This document shows positions 49,513-59,494 of a stretch of DNA of 64,000 nucleotides, piece after piece (positions within the stretch are counted from its first letter, which is position 1; each line of letters begins with the position of its first letter). The notes beneath the pieces are model-generated. The model was not told the DNA's origin, ran no database searches, and saw nothing but the letters and a program-made list of their open reading frames with translations. Made by a program: the position numbers and the translations under genes. The stretch spans positions 10,630-74,629 of the forward strand of contig JAKFDA010000018.1 in assembly GCA_036676355.1 (NCBI GenBank). The letters run 5' to 3'. This stretch comes from ZC4RG42 sp036676355. GTDB taxonomy: Bacteria; Pseudomonadota; Gammaproteobacteria; Burkholderiales; SG8-39.

Positions 49513-50379
49513 TTACTCGAGGTTCTGCACCTGCTCGCGCATCTGTTCGATGAGAAGTTTGAATTCGAGCGCTGCGGACGACAGGTCTTTCGAAACCGAT
49601 TTGGAACCGAGCGTGTTCGCTTCGCGGTTCAGTTCCTGCATCAGGAAATCGAGCCGTTTGCCGACCGTGCCCCCGCTGCGCAGCACCCGCTCGACTTCTT
49701 CAAGATGCGCGGCCAGACGAGACAGTTCTTCGGCGACGTCGATTTTCACGCCGAACACGGCGATTTCCTGCCGGATGCGGTCTTCGTCGGCGCTTGCCAG
49801 GACCTCGCGCAACTTCGTCGCGAGCTTTTCCTGATAGGCCGCGAGCGCCTGCGGAATGATGGGTTGAAGCTCCACCAGGCGGGCGCGAATCTTCTCTACG
49901 CGCTCGACGATCATGCGTTGCAGCTTGCCGCCCTCGCGCTCGCGCGCCGCGACCAGCTCGGTCAAAGCGGTGTGCATCGATTCCACCGCGACCTCGCGCA
50001 GCGCTTCGCCGGTGCTGCTGTCCTCCGTCATGATGCCGGGGAAACGGAGCACATCGACGACACGCAATGGCGCCGCGTCAGGAAGAGCGCGGCGGACGCT
50101 ATCGGAGAGTTGCGCCAACCGCTTGATCGCCTCGGCATTGAGCGGCGCTTCGATTTGCGCCAGCGTTGCCGGAGTATAGGCCATGCGGCAATCGACCTTG
50201 CCGCGTCCGATACGCGCCATAATGAGTTCGCGAAAGGCCGGCTCGACGGCGCGCAGGTCTTCCGTAATGCGGAATTGCACGTCCAGGAAGCGGCTGTTGA
50301 CGCTGCGTAATTCGAGCATCAGCGTGCCATGGGGAAGCTCGCGAACCACGGTCGCGTAGCCGGTCATGCTTTGAATCAT
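49513..50379 (-). CDS. yicC: YicC family endoribonuclease-like protein
   Basis: This is a 288-residue YicC protein. In E. coli, YicC is linked to RNA decay and fitness in stationary phase. The N-terminus MIQSMTGYATVVRE and the C-terminal KRLDFLMQELNREANTLGSKS with its final helix are diagnostic. The start at 50379 matches E. coli; further upstream in-frame codons are not needed. It diverges from the kinase gene with 102 bp between starts and ends 116 bp from gmk. Confidence 0.93.
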   Translation of the reverse strand: MIQSMTGYATVVRELPHGTLMLELRSVNSRFLDVQFRITEDLRAVEPAFRELIMARIGRGKVDCRMAYTPATLAQIEAPLNAEAIKRLAQLSDSVRRALPDAAPLRVVDVLRFPGIMTEDSSTGEALREVAVESMHTALTELVAAREREGGKLQRMIVERVEKIRARLVELQPIIPQALAAYQEKLATKLREVLASADEDRIRQEIAVFGVKIDVAEELSRLAAHLEEVERVLRSGGTVGKRLDFLMQELNREANTLGSKSVSKDLSSAALEFKLLIEQMREQVQNLE

Positions 50380-50481
50380 GCGGAGCTTGTCAGGTTGTCG
50401 GGGCGTCGCCGCTTTACTTTGACGGGTCAAACACAGACAATCCTGCCCGAAAAAACCGTATCTTATCGCACAGCGGACCTC

Positions 50482-51429
50482 ATGCCATCGCAAGCAAACC
50501 AGCCTTTGCCGGATGGCTACCAACTCCACAACTATCGAATAACGAAGGTCCTCTCGTGCGGTGGCTTCTCGATTGTCTATCTTGCACATGACGAGAACGA
50601 GCAGCCGGTCGCAATCAAGGAATATCTACCGAGCTCGCTGGCGCTGAGAAACGAAGGAGACGCACTTCCTTCGGTCTCCGAGGAGAATCTCGCCACCTTC
50701 CGTTACGGTATGAAGTGTTTTTTCGAAGAAGGCCGCGCCCTGGCGCGGCTCTCGCACCCCAATCTCGTGCGCGTGTTGAATTTCTTCCGCGCCAACGAAA
50801 CGGTGTACCTGGTGATGCGCTACGAGCGCGGCCGGACGCTGCAGGAGCATATCCAGGCGCGTCGCGGCGCGATGAAGGAAAACTTCATTCGGCGGGTGTT
50901 CACCCTGTTGATGAACGGACTACGGGAAGTCCACACCAACAAGCTGCTGCATCTGGACATCAAACCGGCCAACATCTACATCCGCAATGACGGCACGCCG
51001 GTGCTGATCGATTTCGGCGCCGCGCGCCAGACGTTGACAACCGAGGGTTTCAAGCTCAACCCGATGTATACGCCGGGCTTTGCCTCTCCGGAGCATTATA
51101 AGAAGCGCGATTTGCTCGGGCCGTGGAGCGACATTTATTCGATCGGCGCGAGTCTATTCGCCTGCCTGGCCGGTGCCGCGCCGCAAGCGGCGGATTTGCG
51201 TGTGGAGCGCGATCGATATGTATCGGCGGCGAAACTGTTTGCTGGCAAGTATTCGGACCAGTTGCTGGACACCATCGACTGGTGCCTTCAGCTCGATCAT
51301 TTGCAACGTCCGCAAAGCGTCATGGCGCTGCAGAAGGTGCTGTTGCGCGAGCGCGATCCGGAGGGACCGCGCAAGCGTTCATTCGTGTCGAATTTGCGCG
51401 GCACGCTCATGAAGCTGGCGCGTCGCTAG
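50482..51429 (+). CDS. Serine/threonine protein kinase (Hanks type)
   Basis: This is a 315-residue soluble kinase. The glycine loop is LSCGGFSIVYLA, the catalytic lysine is in VAIKEYLP, the catalytic loop reads HLDIKPANI (HLD instead of HRD), the DFG motif is IDFGAARQ and the APE-like motif is FASPEHY. There is no transmembrane or PASTA segment. The ATG at 50482 fits the domain start. A PP2C phosphatase gene follows after 19 bp, giving a kinase-phosphatase pair. The target is not known. Confidence 0.93.
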   Translation: MPSQANQPLPDGYQLHNYRITKVLSCGGFSIVYLAHDENEQPVAIKEYLPSSLALRNEGDALPSVSEENLATFRYGMKCFFEEGRALARLSHPNLVRVLNFFRANETVYLVMRYERGRTLQEHIQARRGAMKENFIRRVFTLLMNGLREVHTNKLLHLDIKPANIYIRNDGTPVLIDFGAARQTLTTEGFKLNPMYTPGFASPEHYKKRDLLGPWSDIYSIGASLFACLAGAAPQAADLRVERDRYVSAAKLFAGKYSDQLLDTIDWCLQLDHLQRPQSVMALQKVLLRERDPEGPRKRSFVSNLRGTLMKLARR

Positions 51430-51448
51430 GGTTGGGGAGGGGCTGAGT

Positions 51449-52372
51449 ATGAAGTTCAGCATCTATCAGGAAAGCCGGCAGGGCGCGCGCAAGGCGAATC
51501 AGGATCGTGTGGCGTACTGCTACAGCAAGGATTCGCTCTGCATGATCGTCGCCGACGGCATGGGCGGCCACCTGCATGGCGAAGTGGCGGCGCAGATCGC
51601 GACACAGTTCATCGCCGAGGCTTTCCAGCGTCAGGCGACGCCTCGTCTGGAAGAACCCTTCCGCTTTCTGCTCGACACGATCATGAACGCGCATCTGGCG
51701 ATCATCGATTATGCCAACGTGCGCGGCCTGCTGGAGACACCGCGCACGACCATCGTGGCGTGCATCGTGCAGGATGGTCTGGCCTATTGGGCGCACGTCG
51801 GCGATTCGCGGCTCTATCTGCTGCGAGACGGACGCATCGAGGCGCAAACCAAGGATCATTCGCGCGTTCAGATGCTGGTCGATACCGGACGCATTCGCGA
51901 AGAAGCAGTGGCACAGCATCCGGAACGCAACAAGATTTTTAATTGCCTCGGACAGATGGCGCCGCCGAAGATCGACTTGTCGCGACCGACCGCGCTGCGC
52001 CACGGCGATACGCTGCTGTTGTGCAGCGACGGCGTCTGGGGTCCATTAACCGGTCGCCATATCTGTGAAGCGCTGCTCCGCGACGACATCATGGCCGCAG
52101 TCCCGAATCTCCTCGACCTGGCCGAAACGCGTGCCGGCCGGGACGGCGATAATCTTTCCGCGCTTGCCATGACTTGGGCGGAAGAACTGCTGGACGATGA
52201 AGCGCAATGGATTTCCACCGTAGAAATGGAGCCGAGCGGGTATAGGACGACCGTTGCCCAGTTCGGTCGCAGCAGCCAGACCGGCCAGCCGGATCAGGCT
52301 TATCTCAGCGACGAGGAAATCGAGCGCGCGATTTCCGAGATCCGGGTCGCGATCAAGAAACACTCCGGTTGA
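51449..52372 (+). CDS. PP2C-family protein phosphatase
   Basis: This 307-residue metal-dependent Ser/Thr phosphatase shows the PPM motifs: NQDRVAY near the N-terminus, VADGMGGHLHGEVAA for metal binding, AHVGDSRLYLLRDG, CSDGVWG, and the final DGDNLSALAMTW with metal-binding aspartate. A tail of about 70 residues follows the domain. It pairs with the kinase 19 bp upstream and probably reverses its phosphorylation. GAGGGGCTG lies upstream of the ATG. Confidence 0.94.
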   Translation: MKFSIYQESRQGARKANQDRVAYCYSKDSLCMIVADGMGGHLHGEVAAQIATQFIAEAFQRQATPRLEEPFRFLLDTIMNAHLAIIDYANVRGLLETPRTTIVACIVQDGLAYWAHVGDSRLYLLRDGRIEAQTKDHSRVQMLVDTGRIREEAVAQHPERNKIFNCLGQMAPPKIDLSRPTALRHGDTLLLCSDGVWGPLTGRHICEALLRDDIMAAVPNLLDLAETRAGRDGDNLSALAMTWAEELLDDEAQWISTVEMEPSGYRTTVAQFGRSSQTGQPDQAYLSDEEIERAISEIRVAIKKHSG

Positions 52373-52445
52373 GTTTATGTCGGGTTGAACCAAATATACC
52401 GCGCGGCTGACCAAAAGAAGCGTGCATCGGCTTCGGAGTTGCCGC

Positions 52446-52464
52446 TTTCCGGCCCGGCCGGAAA
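52446..52464 (+). terminator. Perfect dyad after the phosphatase gene
   Basis: TTTCCGGCC and GGCCGGAAA are perfect 9-bp arms around one C, followed by TGTTTCTTCC. Placed 73 bp after the phosphatase stop and 72 bp before rph, it could terminate the kinase-phosphatase transcript. Confidence 0.45.
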
Positions 52465-52536
52465 TGTTTCTTCCTCATCGATCGAACTCCACGACGGCCG
52501 CATGCGGCCCGTATCCACCTTCCAGATAGAATTGAC

Positions 52537-53256
52537 ATGAATCGACCCAGCGGCCGTTCCGCCCATCAGTTACGCACCGTTCGAATCACCCGCGCCTACA
52601 CAAAGCACGCCGAAGGCTCGGTGCTGGTGGAATTCGGCGACACCAAAGTACTGTGCACCGCCAGCGTGGAAGAAAAGGTGCCGCCGTTCCTGCGCGATCG
52701 CAATCAAGGCTGGCTCACCGCGGAATACGGCATGCTGCCGCGCGCGACACACACGCGTAGCGATCGCGAAGCGGCGCGCGGCAAACAAAGCGGCCGGACA
52801 CAGGAAATCCAGCGCCTGATCGGACGTTCGCTGCGCGCCGTCATGGATCTGGGCGCACTCGGCCAGCGCACCATTCACATCGACTGCGATGTGCTGCAGG
52901 CGGACGGCGGCACGCGCACGGCGAGCATCACCGGTGCGTTCGTCGCAGCGCACGACGCGGTGAGTTTTCTGCTGGACCAGCAAAGCATCGCCGCGTCGCC
53001 GATCCGTGATTTCGTCGCCGCGGTATCGGTCGGGATTTATCGGGACGCGCCGGTGCTCGACCTCGATTACGCCGAGGATTCCGACTGCGACACGGACATG
53101 AATGTCGTCATGACCGGTAGCGGGGGTTTCGTGGAAGTGCAGGGGACAGCCGAAGGTGCGCCGTTCAGCCGCGTCGAAATGGACGCGTTGATGAGACTGG
53201 CGTCGCAGGGTATCGAGCAATTGATTGCCGCGCAGCGTATGGCCTTGGGGCTTTGA
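52537..53256 (+). CDS. rph: Ribonuclease PH
   Basis: RNase PH is a phosphorolytic exoribonuclease that trims the 3' ends of tRNA precursors and helps degrade structured RNA. Signatures are the N-terminal [38 protein letters not shown] in parts around residue 70 (phosphate-binding arginine), and [19 protein letters not shown] in parts. It has 239 residues, full length. rdgB overlaps its stop and hemW follows, a conserved trio in proteobacteria. Confidence 0.96.
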   Translation: MNRPSGRSAHQLRTVRITRAYTKHAEGSVLVEFGDTKVLCTASVEEKVPPFLRDRNQGWLTAEYGMLPRATHTRSDREAARGKQSGRTQEIQRLIGRSLRAVMDLGALGQRTIHIDCDVLQADGGTRTASITGAFVAAHDAVSFLLDQQSIAASPIRDFVAAVSVGIYRDAPVLDLDYAEDSDCDTDMNVVMTGSGGFVEVQGTAEGAPFSRVEMDALMRLASQGIEQLIAAQRMALGL

Positions 53257-53858
53257 ATATAGTGTCGACGAATCGCATCGTTCTTGCGTCGAACAACGCC
53301 GGCAAGCTGCGTGAGCTGGAACAGATGCTGCGCCCGTTCGGTCTGGCAATCGTACCGCAGGCCGCCCTTGGCATTGCGGAGACGGAGGAGCCGCATCACA
53401 CCTTTGTGGAAAATGCGCTGGTCAAGGCGCGCCATGCATCACGCCATGCGGGCCTACCGGCGCTGGCCGACGATTCGGGCATCTGCGTTGTCGCGCTCGA
53501 CGGCGCGCCGGGCGTCCATTCCGCGCGCTTTGCCGGCGAGCCGAAATCCGATCGCCGCAACAACGAAAAACTGATCAAATTATTGCAAGGTCGTCCTGAT
53601 CGCCGCGCGCACTACTACTGCGTGGTGGTGCTGGTGCGTCATCCTGAAGACCCTGAGCCGTTGATTGCCGAAGGACGCTGGCATGGCGAAATCGTCGACA
53701 CGCCGCGCGGCGACGGCGGCTTTGGCTACGATCCGCATTTCTTCGTGCGCGAACTCCAGCGCACCGCCGCTGAATTGGAGCCGGCAGAGAAACATGAACT
53801 GAGTCATCGCGGCCAGGCGCTGCGACGGCTGATGAGCCTGCTGGGCGAGGCGGCGTGA
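53253..53858 (+). CDS. rdgB: dITP/XTP pyrophosphatase (Ham1/RdgB)
   Basis: RdgB removes non-canonical purine nucleotides (dITP, XTP) by hydrolysis to monophosphates and so prevents their use in DNA. Signatures are [13 protein letters not shown] at the N-terminus, [14 protein letters not shown] around residue 69, [12 protein letters not shown] and [10 protein letters not shown]. It has 201 residues from TTG 53253, which overlaps the rph stop. GTG 53262 is an alternative start giving 198 residues. Confidence 0.95.
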   Translation: MNIVSTNRIVLASNNAGKLRELEQMLRPFGLAIVPQAALGIAETEEPHHTFVENALVKARHASRHAGLPALADDSGICVVALDGAPGVHSARFAGEPKSDRRNNEKLIKLLQGRPDRRAHYYCVVVLVRHPEDPEPLIAEGRWHGEIVDTPRGDGGFGYDPHFFVRELQRTAAELEPAEKHELSHRGQALRRLMSLLGEAA

Positions 53859-53859
53859 C

Positions 53860-55047
53860 ATGGCGAGCATTGCGCGCATCCAGGACATTTCGCTTGGACC
53901 GCGTCTCAACGCACTGCCGCCGTTGTCGCTGTATGTACATCTGCCGTGGTGCGTTCGCAAGTGTCCCTATTGCGATTTCAATTCGCATCCGACGCGTAAT
54001 GCGATTCCAGAGCGCGAATACGTCGATGCTTTGATCGCAGACCTGGAGCAGGCGCTGCCCGATATCTGGGGTCGGCGCGTGTACACGATTTTTTTCGGCG
54101 GCGGCACGCCGAGTCTTTTTTCCGCGCAGGCGATCGAAGAGTTGCTGGGTGCATTCCGCGCGCGGCTGCAACTGTTATCCGATGCGGAGATCACGCTCGA
54201 AGCCAATCCGGGCACGTTTGAAGCGGAGAAATTCCGTGACTATCGCGACGCCGGGGTGAACCGCTTGTCGATCGGCATCCAGAGCTTCAATGCCGAACAT
54301 CTGCGGGCGCTGGGCCGCATTCACGATGCCGACGAGGCGCGTCGCGCGATTGAAATCGCGCAACGCTATTTCGAGAATTACAACCTCGACGTGATGTACG
54401 CGCTGCCCGAGCAGACGCTCGATCAGGCGCGAGCCGATGTGCAGGCCGCGATTGCGACAGGCGCACCGCATCTTTCCTTTTATCATCTGACGCTCGAGCC
54501 CGGTACGCCCTTTCATCAGGCGCCGCCGCCGGTGCCGGATGACGATGCGTCCGCGGATATTCATGAGCTCGTTGTGGCATCGCTCGAAGCCGCCGGTTAC
54601 GTGCATTACGAGACGTCGGCCTATGCGAAACCCGGCCGGCAGTGCCGTCATAACCTGAATTACTGGCGCTTCGGCGATTACCTGGGCATCGGCGCAGGCG
54701 CGCATTCGAAGCTCTCGTTTCACGACCGCATCGTTCGCCAGGCGCGCTATCGACTGCCGAAGAACTATATGGAGCGTGTCGCGCAGGGCGACGCCGTGCA
54801 CGAGCGACGGGTGCTGACGCGCAAGGAACTGCCGTTCGAATTCATGCTCAACGCGATGCGCCTGGGCGACGGTTTCGCGGTAAGTGAATTCGTCGAGCGT
54901 ACGGGTTTGCAGATTGCCGCGGCGGAGGCCGGTTTGCGCGAAGCGGAAGCGAAAGGCTTGATCGAACGCACCTACGAGCGCATTCGACCGAGTGCGCGTG
55001 GGCAGCGTTATCTCAACGATTTGCTGGAATTGTTTCTGGAAGACTGA
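53860..55047 (+). CDS. hemW: Radical SAM heme chaperone HemW
   Basis: HemW belongs to the HemN-like radical SAM proteins and hands heme to target proteins rather than oxidising coproporphyrinogen. The 4Fe-4S site is Cys31, Cys35 and Cys38 in WCVRKCPYCDF. FFGGGTPSLF, IGIQSF and the heme-binding motif HNLNYW (in CRHNLNYWRFGDYLGIGAG) identify HemW. It has 395 residues. It starts one base after rdgB. Its 3' end meets MITE copy A 14 bp downstream. Confidence 0.94.
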   Translation: MASIARIQDISLGPRLNALPPLSLYVHLPWCVRKCPYCDFNSHPTRNAIPEREYVDALIADLEQALPDIWGRRVYTIFFGGGTPSLFSAQAIEELLGAFRARLQLLSDAEITLEANPGTFEAEKFRDYRDAGVNRLSIGIQSFNAEHLRALGRIHDADEARRAIEIAQRYFENYNLDVMYALPEQTLDQARADVQAAIATGAPHLSFYHLTLEPGTPFHQAPPPVPDDDASADIHELVVASLEAAGYVHYETSAYAKPGRQCRHNLNYWRFGDYLGIGAGAHSKLSFHDRIVRQARYRLPKNYMERVAQGDAVHERRVLTRKELPFEFMLNAMRLGDGFAVSEFVERTGLQIAAAEAGLREAEAKGLIERTYERIRPSARGQRYLNDLLELFLED

Positions 55048-55060
55048 CGCAGTGCCCCGA

Positions 55061-55337
55061 GGGGCTCCGATCAGGGTTCTTTCGCGAGCGGCATCATGAA
55101 CGGATGCGTCAGTGCGGTTGTCTGGTTTGCCCTCGCTCGTACAGCCATGTGCCGGCGCGTTGGAGCAGGGGCCCCTTTAGGGGATGCGACCGCAATGGCA
55201 CATGAAGGAACGCGAGATGAATCGGCCCATCATTGCCCGCTGCGGGGTCCACCCATCGATGAAGCCGATGGAACCTGCTCCGCCCTTCGCGGTCCCGCAC
55301 TCGCGACCATGCTCGGCAGTTAGTCAGGCTTCCTCTA
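55061..55337 (+). mobile_element. MITE-like element, copy A
   Basis: This is a non-coding element of about 275 bp, inverted relative to copy B. The shared core runs from TTTGCCCTCGCTCGTACAGC (55126-55145) to GACCATGCTCGG (55305-55316) and includes GGGGCCCCTTTAGGGGATGCG and GGAACCTGCTCCGCCC. The right terminal repeat, read on the minus strand as GGAAGCCTGACTAA, overlaps the hemF stop. The left end, GGGGCTCCGATCAGGG, is degenerate. It lies between convergent hemW and hemF. Confidence 0.7.
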
Positions 55338-56241
55338 CCCAATCGCGCGCAGGCAGAAAGTCGCTGTAGAGCTTCGCTTCGGGCGTGCCCGGTTGCGGTT
55401 GCCAGTCGTAACGCCATTTCACCACCGGCGGCAACGACATCAGGATCGATTCGGTGCGACCGCCCGATTGCAATCCGAACAGCGTGCCGCGGTCGTATAC
55501 CAGGTTGAACTCGACATAACGGCCGCGACGATAGGCCTGGAAGTCGCGCTCGCGCTCGCCGTATTCAATGGCACAGCGGCGCTCGACGATCGGCACGTAG
55601 GCATTCAGAAAGGCATCGCCGACGCTGCGTACGAGCGCAAAGCAGGTGTCGAAATCGGGCGTATTCAGATCGTCGAAGAAAATTCCGCCGATGCCGCGCG
55701 CTTCGTTGCGATGCTTGAGAAAAAAATACTTGTCGCACCAGTCCTTGAAACGCGGGTAGTGCGCCGCACCGAACGGATCGAGCGCCTCTTCGCAGACGCG
55801 ATGAAAATGCACGGCGTCTTCCTCGAAACCGTAGTAGGGCGTGAGATCCATGCCGCCGCCGAACCACCAGATCGGCGACGCGTCCGGATCGTCCGCTTTG
55901 GTGGCGAGCAGGAAGCGCACGTTCATATGCACGGTCGGCACATAGGGATTGCGGGGGTGCATCACCAGCGAGACGCCCATCGCCTCGAAGCCGCGTCCGG
56001 CGAGTTCCGGTCGTGCCGCCGTGGCCGACGGCGGCAGTCCGCCGCCGTAAACGTGCGAGTAGTTGACGCCGCCGCGTTCGAATAGTGCGCCGTCTTCAAT
56101 CAGGCGACTGCGGCCGCCGCCGCCTTCCTCGCGCGTCCAGCTATCGGTGCGGAAACTGCCGCCGTCGAGTCGCTCGAATTCGGCGACGATGCCGTCCTGC
56201 AGACCGGTGAAGTACTCGCGTGTGGCGTTGATATCGATCAT
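55324..56241 (-). CDS. hemF: Coproporphyrinogen III oxidase, oxygen-dependent
   Basis: HemF decarboxylates coproporphyrinogen III to protoporphyrinogen IX with oxygen in heme synthesis. Family signatures are [62 protein letters not shown] in parts, and [16 protein letters not shown]. It has 305 residues. The gene is flanked by inverted MITE copies. The last codons GAA GCC TGA coincide with the terminal repeat of copy A, so the end of the protein (EEA) and the stop may be element-derived. No RBS is seen upstream; copy B begins within 5 bp of the start codon. Confidence 0.95.
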   Translation of the reverse strand: MIDINATREYFTGLQDGIVAEFERLDGGSFRTDSWTREEGGGGRSRLIEDGALFERGGVNYSHVYGGGLPPSATAARPELAGRGFEAMGVSLVMHPRNPYVPTVHMNVRFLLATKADDPDASPIWWFGGGMDLTPYYGFEEDAVHFHRVCEEALDPFGAAHYPRFKDWCDKYFFLKHRNEARGIGGIFFDDLNTPDFDTCFALVRSVGDAFLNAYVPIVERRCAIEYGERERDFQAYRRGRYVEFNLVYDRGTLFGLQSGGRTESILMSLPPVVKWRYDWQPQPGTPEAKLYSDFLPARDWVEEA

Positions 56242-56245
56242 TGGA

Positions 56246-56517
56246 GAATCTTTGATTAAGTACCGAGGATGGTCGCGAGTGCGGGCCCGCGAAGGGCGGA
56301 GCAGGTTCCATCGGTCATGTTGATGGAGGTCGACCCCGGAGCGGGCTGGGATGTGCCGCTCATCCGCGTTCCATTATGTGCCTCTGCGGTCGCATCCCCA
56401 AAGGGGCCCCTGCTCCGCGCGGCGGCACATGCTGTACGAGCGAAGGCAAAGCAATCAATCGCTTAAGCAACAAGCGCTGGCGACGATTTCGATCAATTAA
56501 CCTTAATCAGAGCTTCC
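56246..56517 (-). mobile_element. MITE-like element, copy B
   Basis: This 272-bp element fills the whole hemF-purD spacer. Its terminal inverted repeats are GAATCTTTGATTAAG (56246-56260) and CTTAATCAGAGCTTCC (56502-56517); TGATTAAG is common to both. The reverse complement aligns with copy A over most of its length and with both ends of copy C. The right end abuts the purD stop TAA and the left end stops 5 bp from the hemF ATG. There is no coding capacity for a transposase. Confidence 0.75.
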
Positions 56518-57813
56518 TTAGCGCTTGGCTCCGCGTGCGGCGATGGCGCGATAGCCGATATCGCGGCGCAACTGCATGCCGTCGAAATGAATGTCATCGA
56601 CGATCTGGTAGGCGCGCGCCTTGGCCATCTTGATACTGTCGCCGAGCGCGGTCACGCACAGCACGCGACCGCCGGCGGTCTGCACTTTCCCGTCGACCAG
56701 TGCGGTGCCGGCGTGGAAAACACGAAAGTCGCCGGTGTTGCCATTGTCGACCGCCGGCAGACCGTTGATCACATCGCCCTTGCGCGGCGCTTCCGGATAG
56801 TCGGCGGCGGCAAGCACTACACCCAACGCCGCGCGCCGATCCCAGGTCGCTTCGGCAACGTCGAGCTTGCCGTCGACGGCTTGTTCGAGCAATTCGTACA
56901 GGTCGCTTTTGAGGCGCAGCAGGATCGGTTGCGTTTCCGGATCGCCAAGACGGCAGTTGTATTCCAGCACTTTGGGGTCGCCGTGTGCATCGATCATCAA
57001 CCCGGCGTAGAGAAAGCCGGTATAGGGCAGGCCCTCCGCTTTCATGCCGCGAATTGTGGGCAGAATGATCTCGCGCACGACGCGGGCATGCAGCGCCGGC
57101 GTGATGATCGGCGCCGGCGAATACGCGCCCATGCCGCCGGTGTTCGGACCTTCGTCGCCGTCCTTCAGGCGCTTGTGGTCCTGGCTGGTCGCAAGCGGCA
57201 GGATGTGCTCGCCGTCTGCCAGGACGATAAAGCTTGCTTCTTCGCCTTCGAGAAACTCTTCGATCACCACTCGCGCCCCGGCGTCGCCCATGCTGTTATC
57301 CACCAGCATACGGTCGATCGCCTCGTGCGCCTCTGCCGCATTCATTGCGACCACGACGCCTTTACCGGCGGCCAGCCCATCGGCCTTGATGACGATAGGC
57401 GCCCCTTGCTGATCCACGTAGGCGTGAGCGGCCGGTGCATCACTGAACGTCGCATAACCGGCCGTGGGGATGTTGTGCCGCACTAGAAACTGCTTGGCGA
57501 AATCCTTCGAACTCTCGAGCTGTGCGGCTTTTTGCGTCGGACCGAAAATGCGCAGGCCGCGCGAGCGGAACAGATCGACCACGCCTGCCGCAAGCGGCGC
57601 CTCGGGGCCGACCACCGTCAGATGAATTTTTTCGCGCTCGGCGAAATCGGCCAGTTCGTCCAGCGCGGTGATGGGCAGATTTTCGAGGCCGTTTTCCAGC
57701 GCGGTGCCCGCGTTGCCGGGTGCAACGTAAACCATTTGTACGCGCGGACTCTGGGCGAGCCGCCAGGCGATCGCGTGCTCGCGACCGCCGCTACCGATAA
57801 CCAGTAGTTTCAT
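56518..57813 (-). CDS. purD: Phosphoribosylamine-glycine ligase
   Basis: PurD joins phosphoribosylamine with glycine using ATP in the second step of purine synthesis. It is an ATP-grasp enzyme: [15 protein letters not shown] at the N-terminus, [20 protein letters not shown] in the central fold, and [12 protein letters not shown] before the metal-binding acids. It has 431 residues. The start at 57813 matches the family. purH lies upstream on the same strand with a 102-bp gap, an expected purine pair. Confidence 0.96.
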   Translation of the reverse strand: MKLLVIGSGGREHAIAWRLAQSPRVQMVYVAPGNAGTALENGLENLPITALDELADFAEREKIHLTVVGPEAPLAAGVVDLFRSRGLRIFGPTQKAAQLESSKDFAKQFLVRHNIPTAGYATFSDAPAAHAYVDQQGAPIVIKADGLAAGKGVVVAMNAAEAHEAIDRMLVDNSMGDAGARVVIEEFLEGEEASFIVLADGEHILPLATSQDHKRLKDGDEGPNTGGMGAYSPAPIITPALHARVVREIILPTIRGMKAEGLPYTGFLYAGLMIDAHGDPKVLEYNCRLGDPETQPILLRLKSDLYELLEQAVDGKLDVAEATWDRRAALGVVLAAADYPEAPRKGDVINGLPAVDNGNTGDFRVFHAGTALVDGKVQTAGGRVLCVTALGDSIKMAKARAYQIVDDIHFDGMQLRRDIGYRAIAARGAKR

Positions 57814-57915
57814 TCGTAACAACGCTCTGATGAGGTTTCCCGATCCGGATGATCGCGTATTCAGTCGAATGCATTCCCAATGTCCCTCGACCGTCGCACT
57901 GTCGCGACGGGACGC

Positions 57916-59481
57916 TCAATGGCGAAAGTGTCGCACGCCGGTGACGATCATGGCGAGCCCTTGCTCATCGGCCGCAGCGATGACTTCATCATCGCGCAGG
58001 CTGCCGCCGGGATGGATGATGGCCGTCGCCCCCGCCTGTGCCGCCACATCGACGCCATCGCGGAAGGGGAAGAACGCATCCGACGCCACCACCGAATCCA
58101 TCAGCGACAGCCCGGCATTCTGGGCTTTGATGGCAGCGATGCGTGCGCTATCGACGCGGCTCATCTGACCGGCGCCGATGCCGACGGTGCGACCCCCCTT
58201 GCCGTACACGATGGCGTTCGATTTGACGTGCTTTGCCACGCGCCAGGCAAATAACAGATCTTCCATTTCGGCCGCAGTCGGTGCGCGCTTGCTGACCACC
58301 TTGAAGCCGGCTGTCTCGTTGGTTGGCGCATCGGGTGTCTGCACCAGCAGGCCGCCGCCCACCCGTTTGAAGTCGTAACGTGGCACCGCGTTGCCCATCG
58401 GCACTTGCAACACACGAACGTTGGTTTTCGCGCCAAGCAGTTCCAGCGCATCAGGCGCGAATTCGGGCGCAATCAAAACTTCGACGAACTGCTGTGTGAC
58501 CGCAGCCGCGGCCCGGGCATCGAGCGTGCGGTTGAAAGCGATGATGCCGCCGAACGCCGAACTCGGATCGCACGCATGGGCCCGTTCGTAAGCGGTCGCC
58601 AGATCGCCGGCTTGCGCGACACCGCATGGGTTGGCGTGCTTGATGATGGCGCAGGCCGGCGCGTCGAAACTCTTGACGCATTCCCACGCCGCTTCAGCAT
58701 CTGCGATGTTGTTGTACGACAGTTCCTTGCCTTGCAACTGGGTGTAGCGGGCGAGGCTGCCTTCCGGCGCAGCCGTATCGCGATAGAACGCGGCGGCCTG
58801 GTGCGGATTTTCGCCGTAACGCATCGATTGCGCGAGTTCCCACTGCAGCGACAAGGTTCGCGGAAACAGCCCTGGCCGATCGTGCTCGTCCAGGCTGGTC
58901 AGATAGTTTGCGATCGCGCCATCGTAGGCTGCCGTATGGGCGAAAGCTTTCTTTGCCAGTGCGAATCGGGTCGATGCGCTGACGGCGCCTTGATTCTGCT
59001 GTAACTCCGCGAGTACGCGCGCGTAGTCGGCCGGATCGGTGACCACTGCCACGCCGCCATAGTTTTTCGCCGCGGCACGCACCATCGAAGGTCCGCCGAT
59101 ATCGATGTTTTCGATCGCCTCGTCAAGCGTGCAACCCGGCTTGCCGATGGTCTGCGTGAACGGATAGAGGTTCACCACGACAAGGTCGATCGGTTCCGTT
59201 CCGACTGCGGCAATGGCTTGCATGTGCTCGGTGCGATCGCGGCGAGCGAGGATGCCGCCGTGGATTTTCGGATGCAGAGTCTTGACGCGGCCGTCGAGCA
59301 TTTCCGGATAGGCCGTGTACTGTGCGACTTCGGTGACCGGAATGCCCGTTTGCGTCAGCAATTGCGCGGTGCCGCCGGTGGAAAGTATCGCGACACCGAG
59401 TTCATGCAGCGCGCGCGAAAAATCGGCGATGCCGCTTTTGTCCGATACGCTGATGAGTGCGCGCCGCACCGAGATATTCAT
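57916..59481 (-). CDS. purH: Bifunctional AICAR formyltransferase / IMP cyclohydrolase
   Basis: PurH catalyses the last two steps of IMP synthesis. The N-terminal IMP cyclohydrolase has [23 protein letters not shown] and [13 protein letters not shown]. The transformylase carries [13 protein letters not shown] and the catalytic KH in [13 protein letters not shown]. It has 521 residues, full length. The start at 59481 lies about 13 bp from the terminal repeat of MITE copy C, and no clear RBS is visible. Confidence 0.96.
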   Translation of the reverse strand: MNISVRRALISVSDKSGIADFSRALHELGVAILSTGGTAQLLTQTGIPVTEVAQYTAYPEMLDGRVKTLHPKIHGGILARRDRTEHMQAIAAVGTEPIDLVVVNLYPFTQTIGKPGCTLDEAIENIDIGGPSMVRAAAKNYGGVAVVTDPADYARVLAELQQNQGAVSASTRFALAKKAFAHTAAYDGAIANYLTSLDEHDRPGLFPRTLSLQWELAQSMRYGENPHQAAAFYRDTAAPEGSLARYTQLQGKELSYNNIADAEAAWECVKSFDAPACAIIKHANPCGVAQAGDLATAYERAHACDPSSAFGGIIAFNRTLDARAAAAVTQQFVEVLIAPEFAPDALELLGAKTNVRVLQVPMGNAVPRYDFKRVGGGLLVQTPDAPTNETAGFKVVSKRAPTAAEMEDLLFAWRVAKHVKSNAIVYGKGGRTVGIGAGQMSRVDSARIAAIKAQNAGLSLMDSVVASDAFFPFRDGVDVAAQAGATAIIHPGGSLRDDEVIAAADEQGLAMIVTGVRHFRH

Positions 59482-59494
59482 GATGGTTCTAAGT

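Noticed and set aside
55096..55323. 75-residue frame inside MITE copy A
   Set aside because: It lies in repeat sequence, has no RBS and is not kept in copies B and C.
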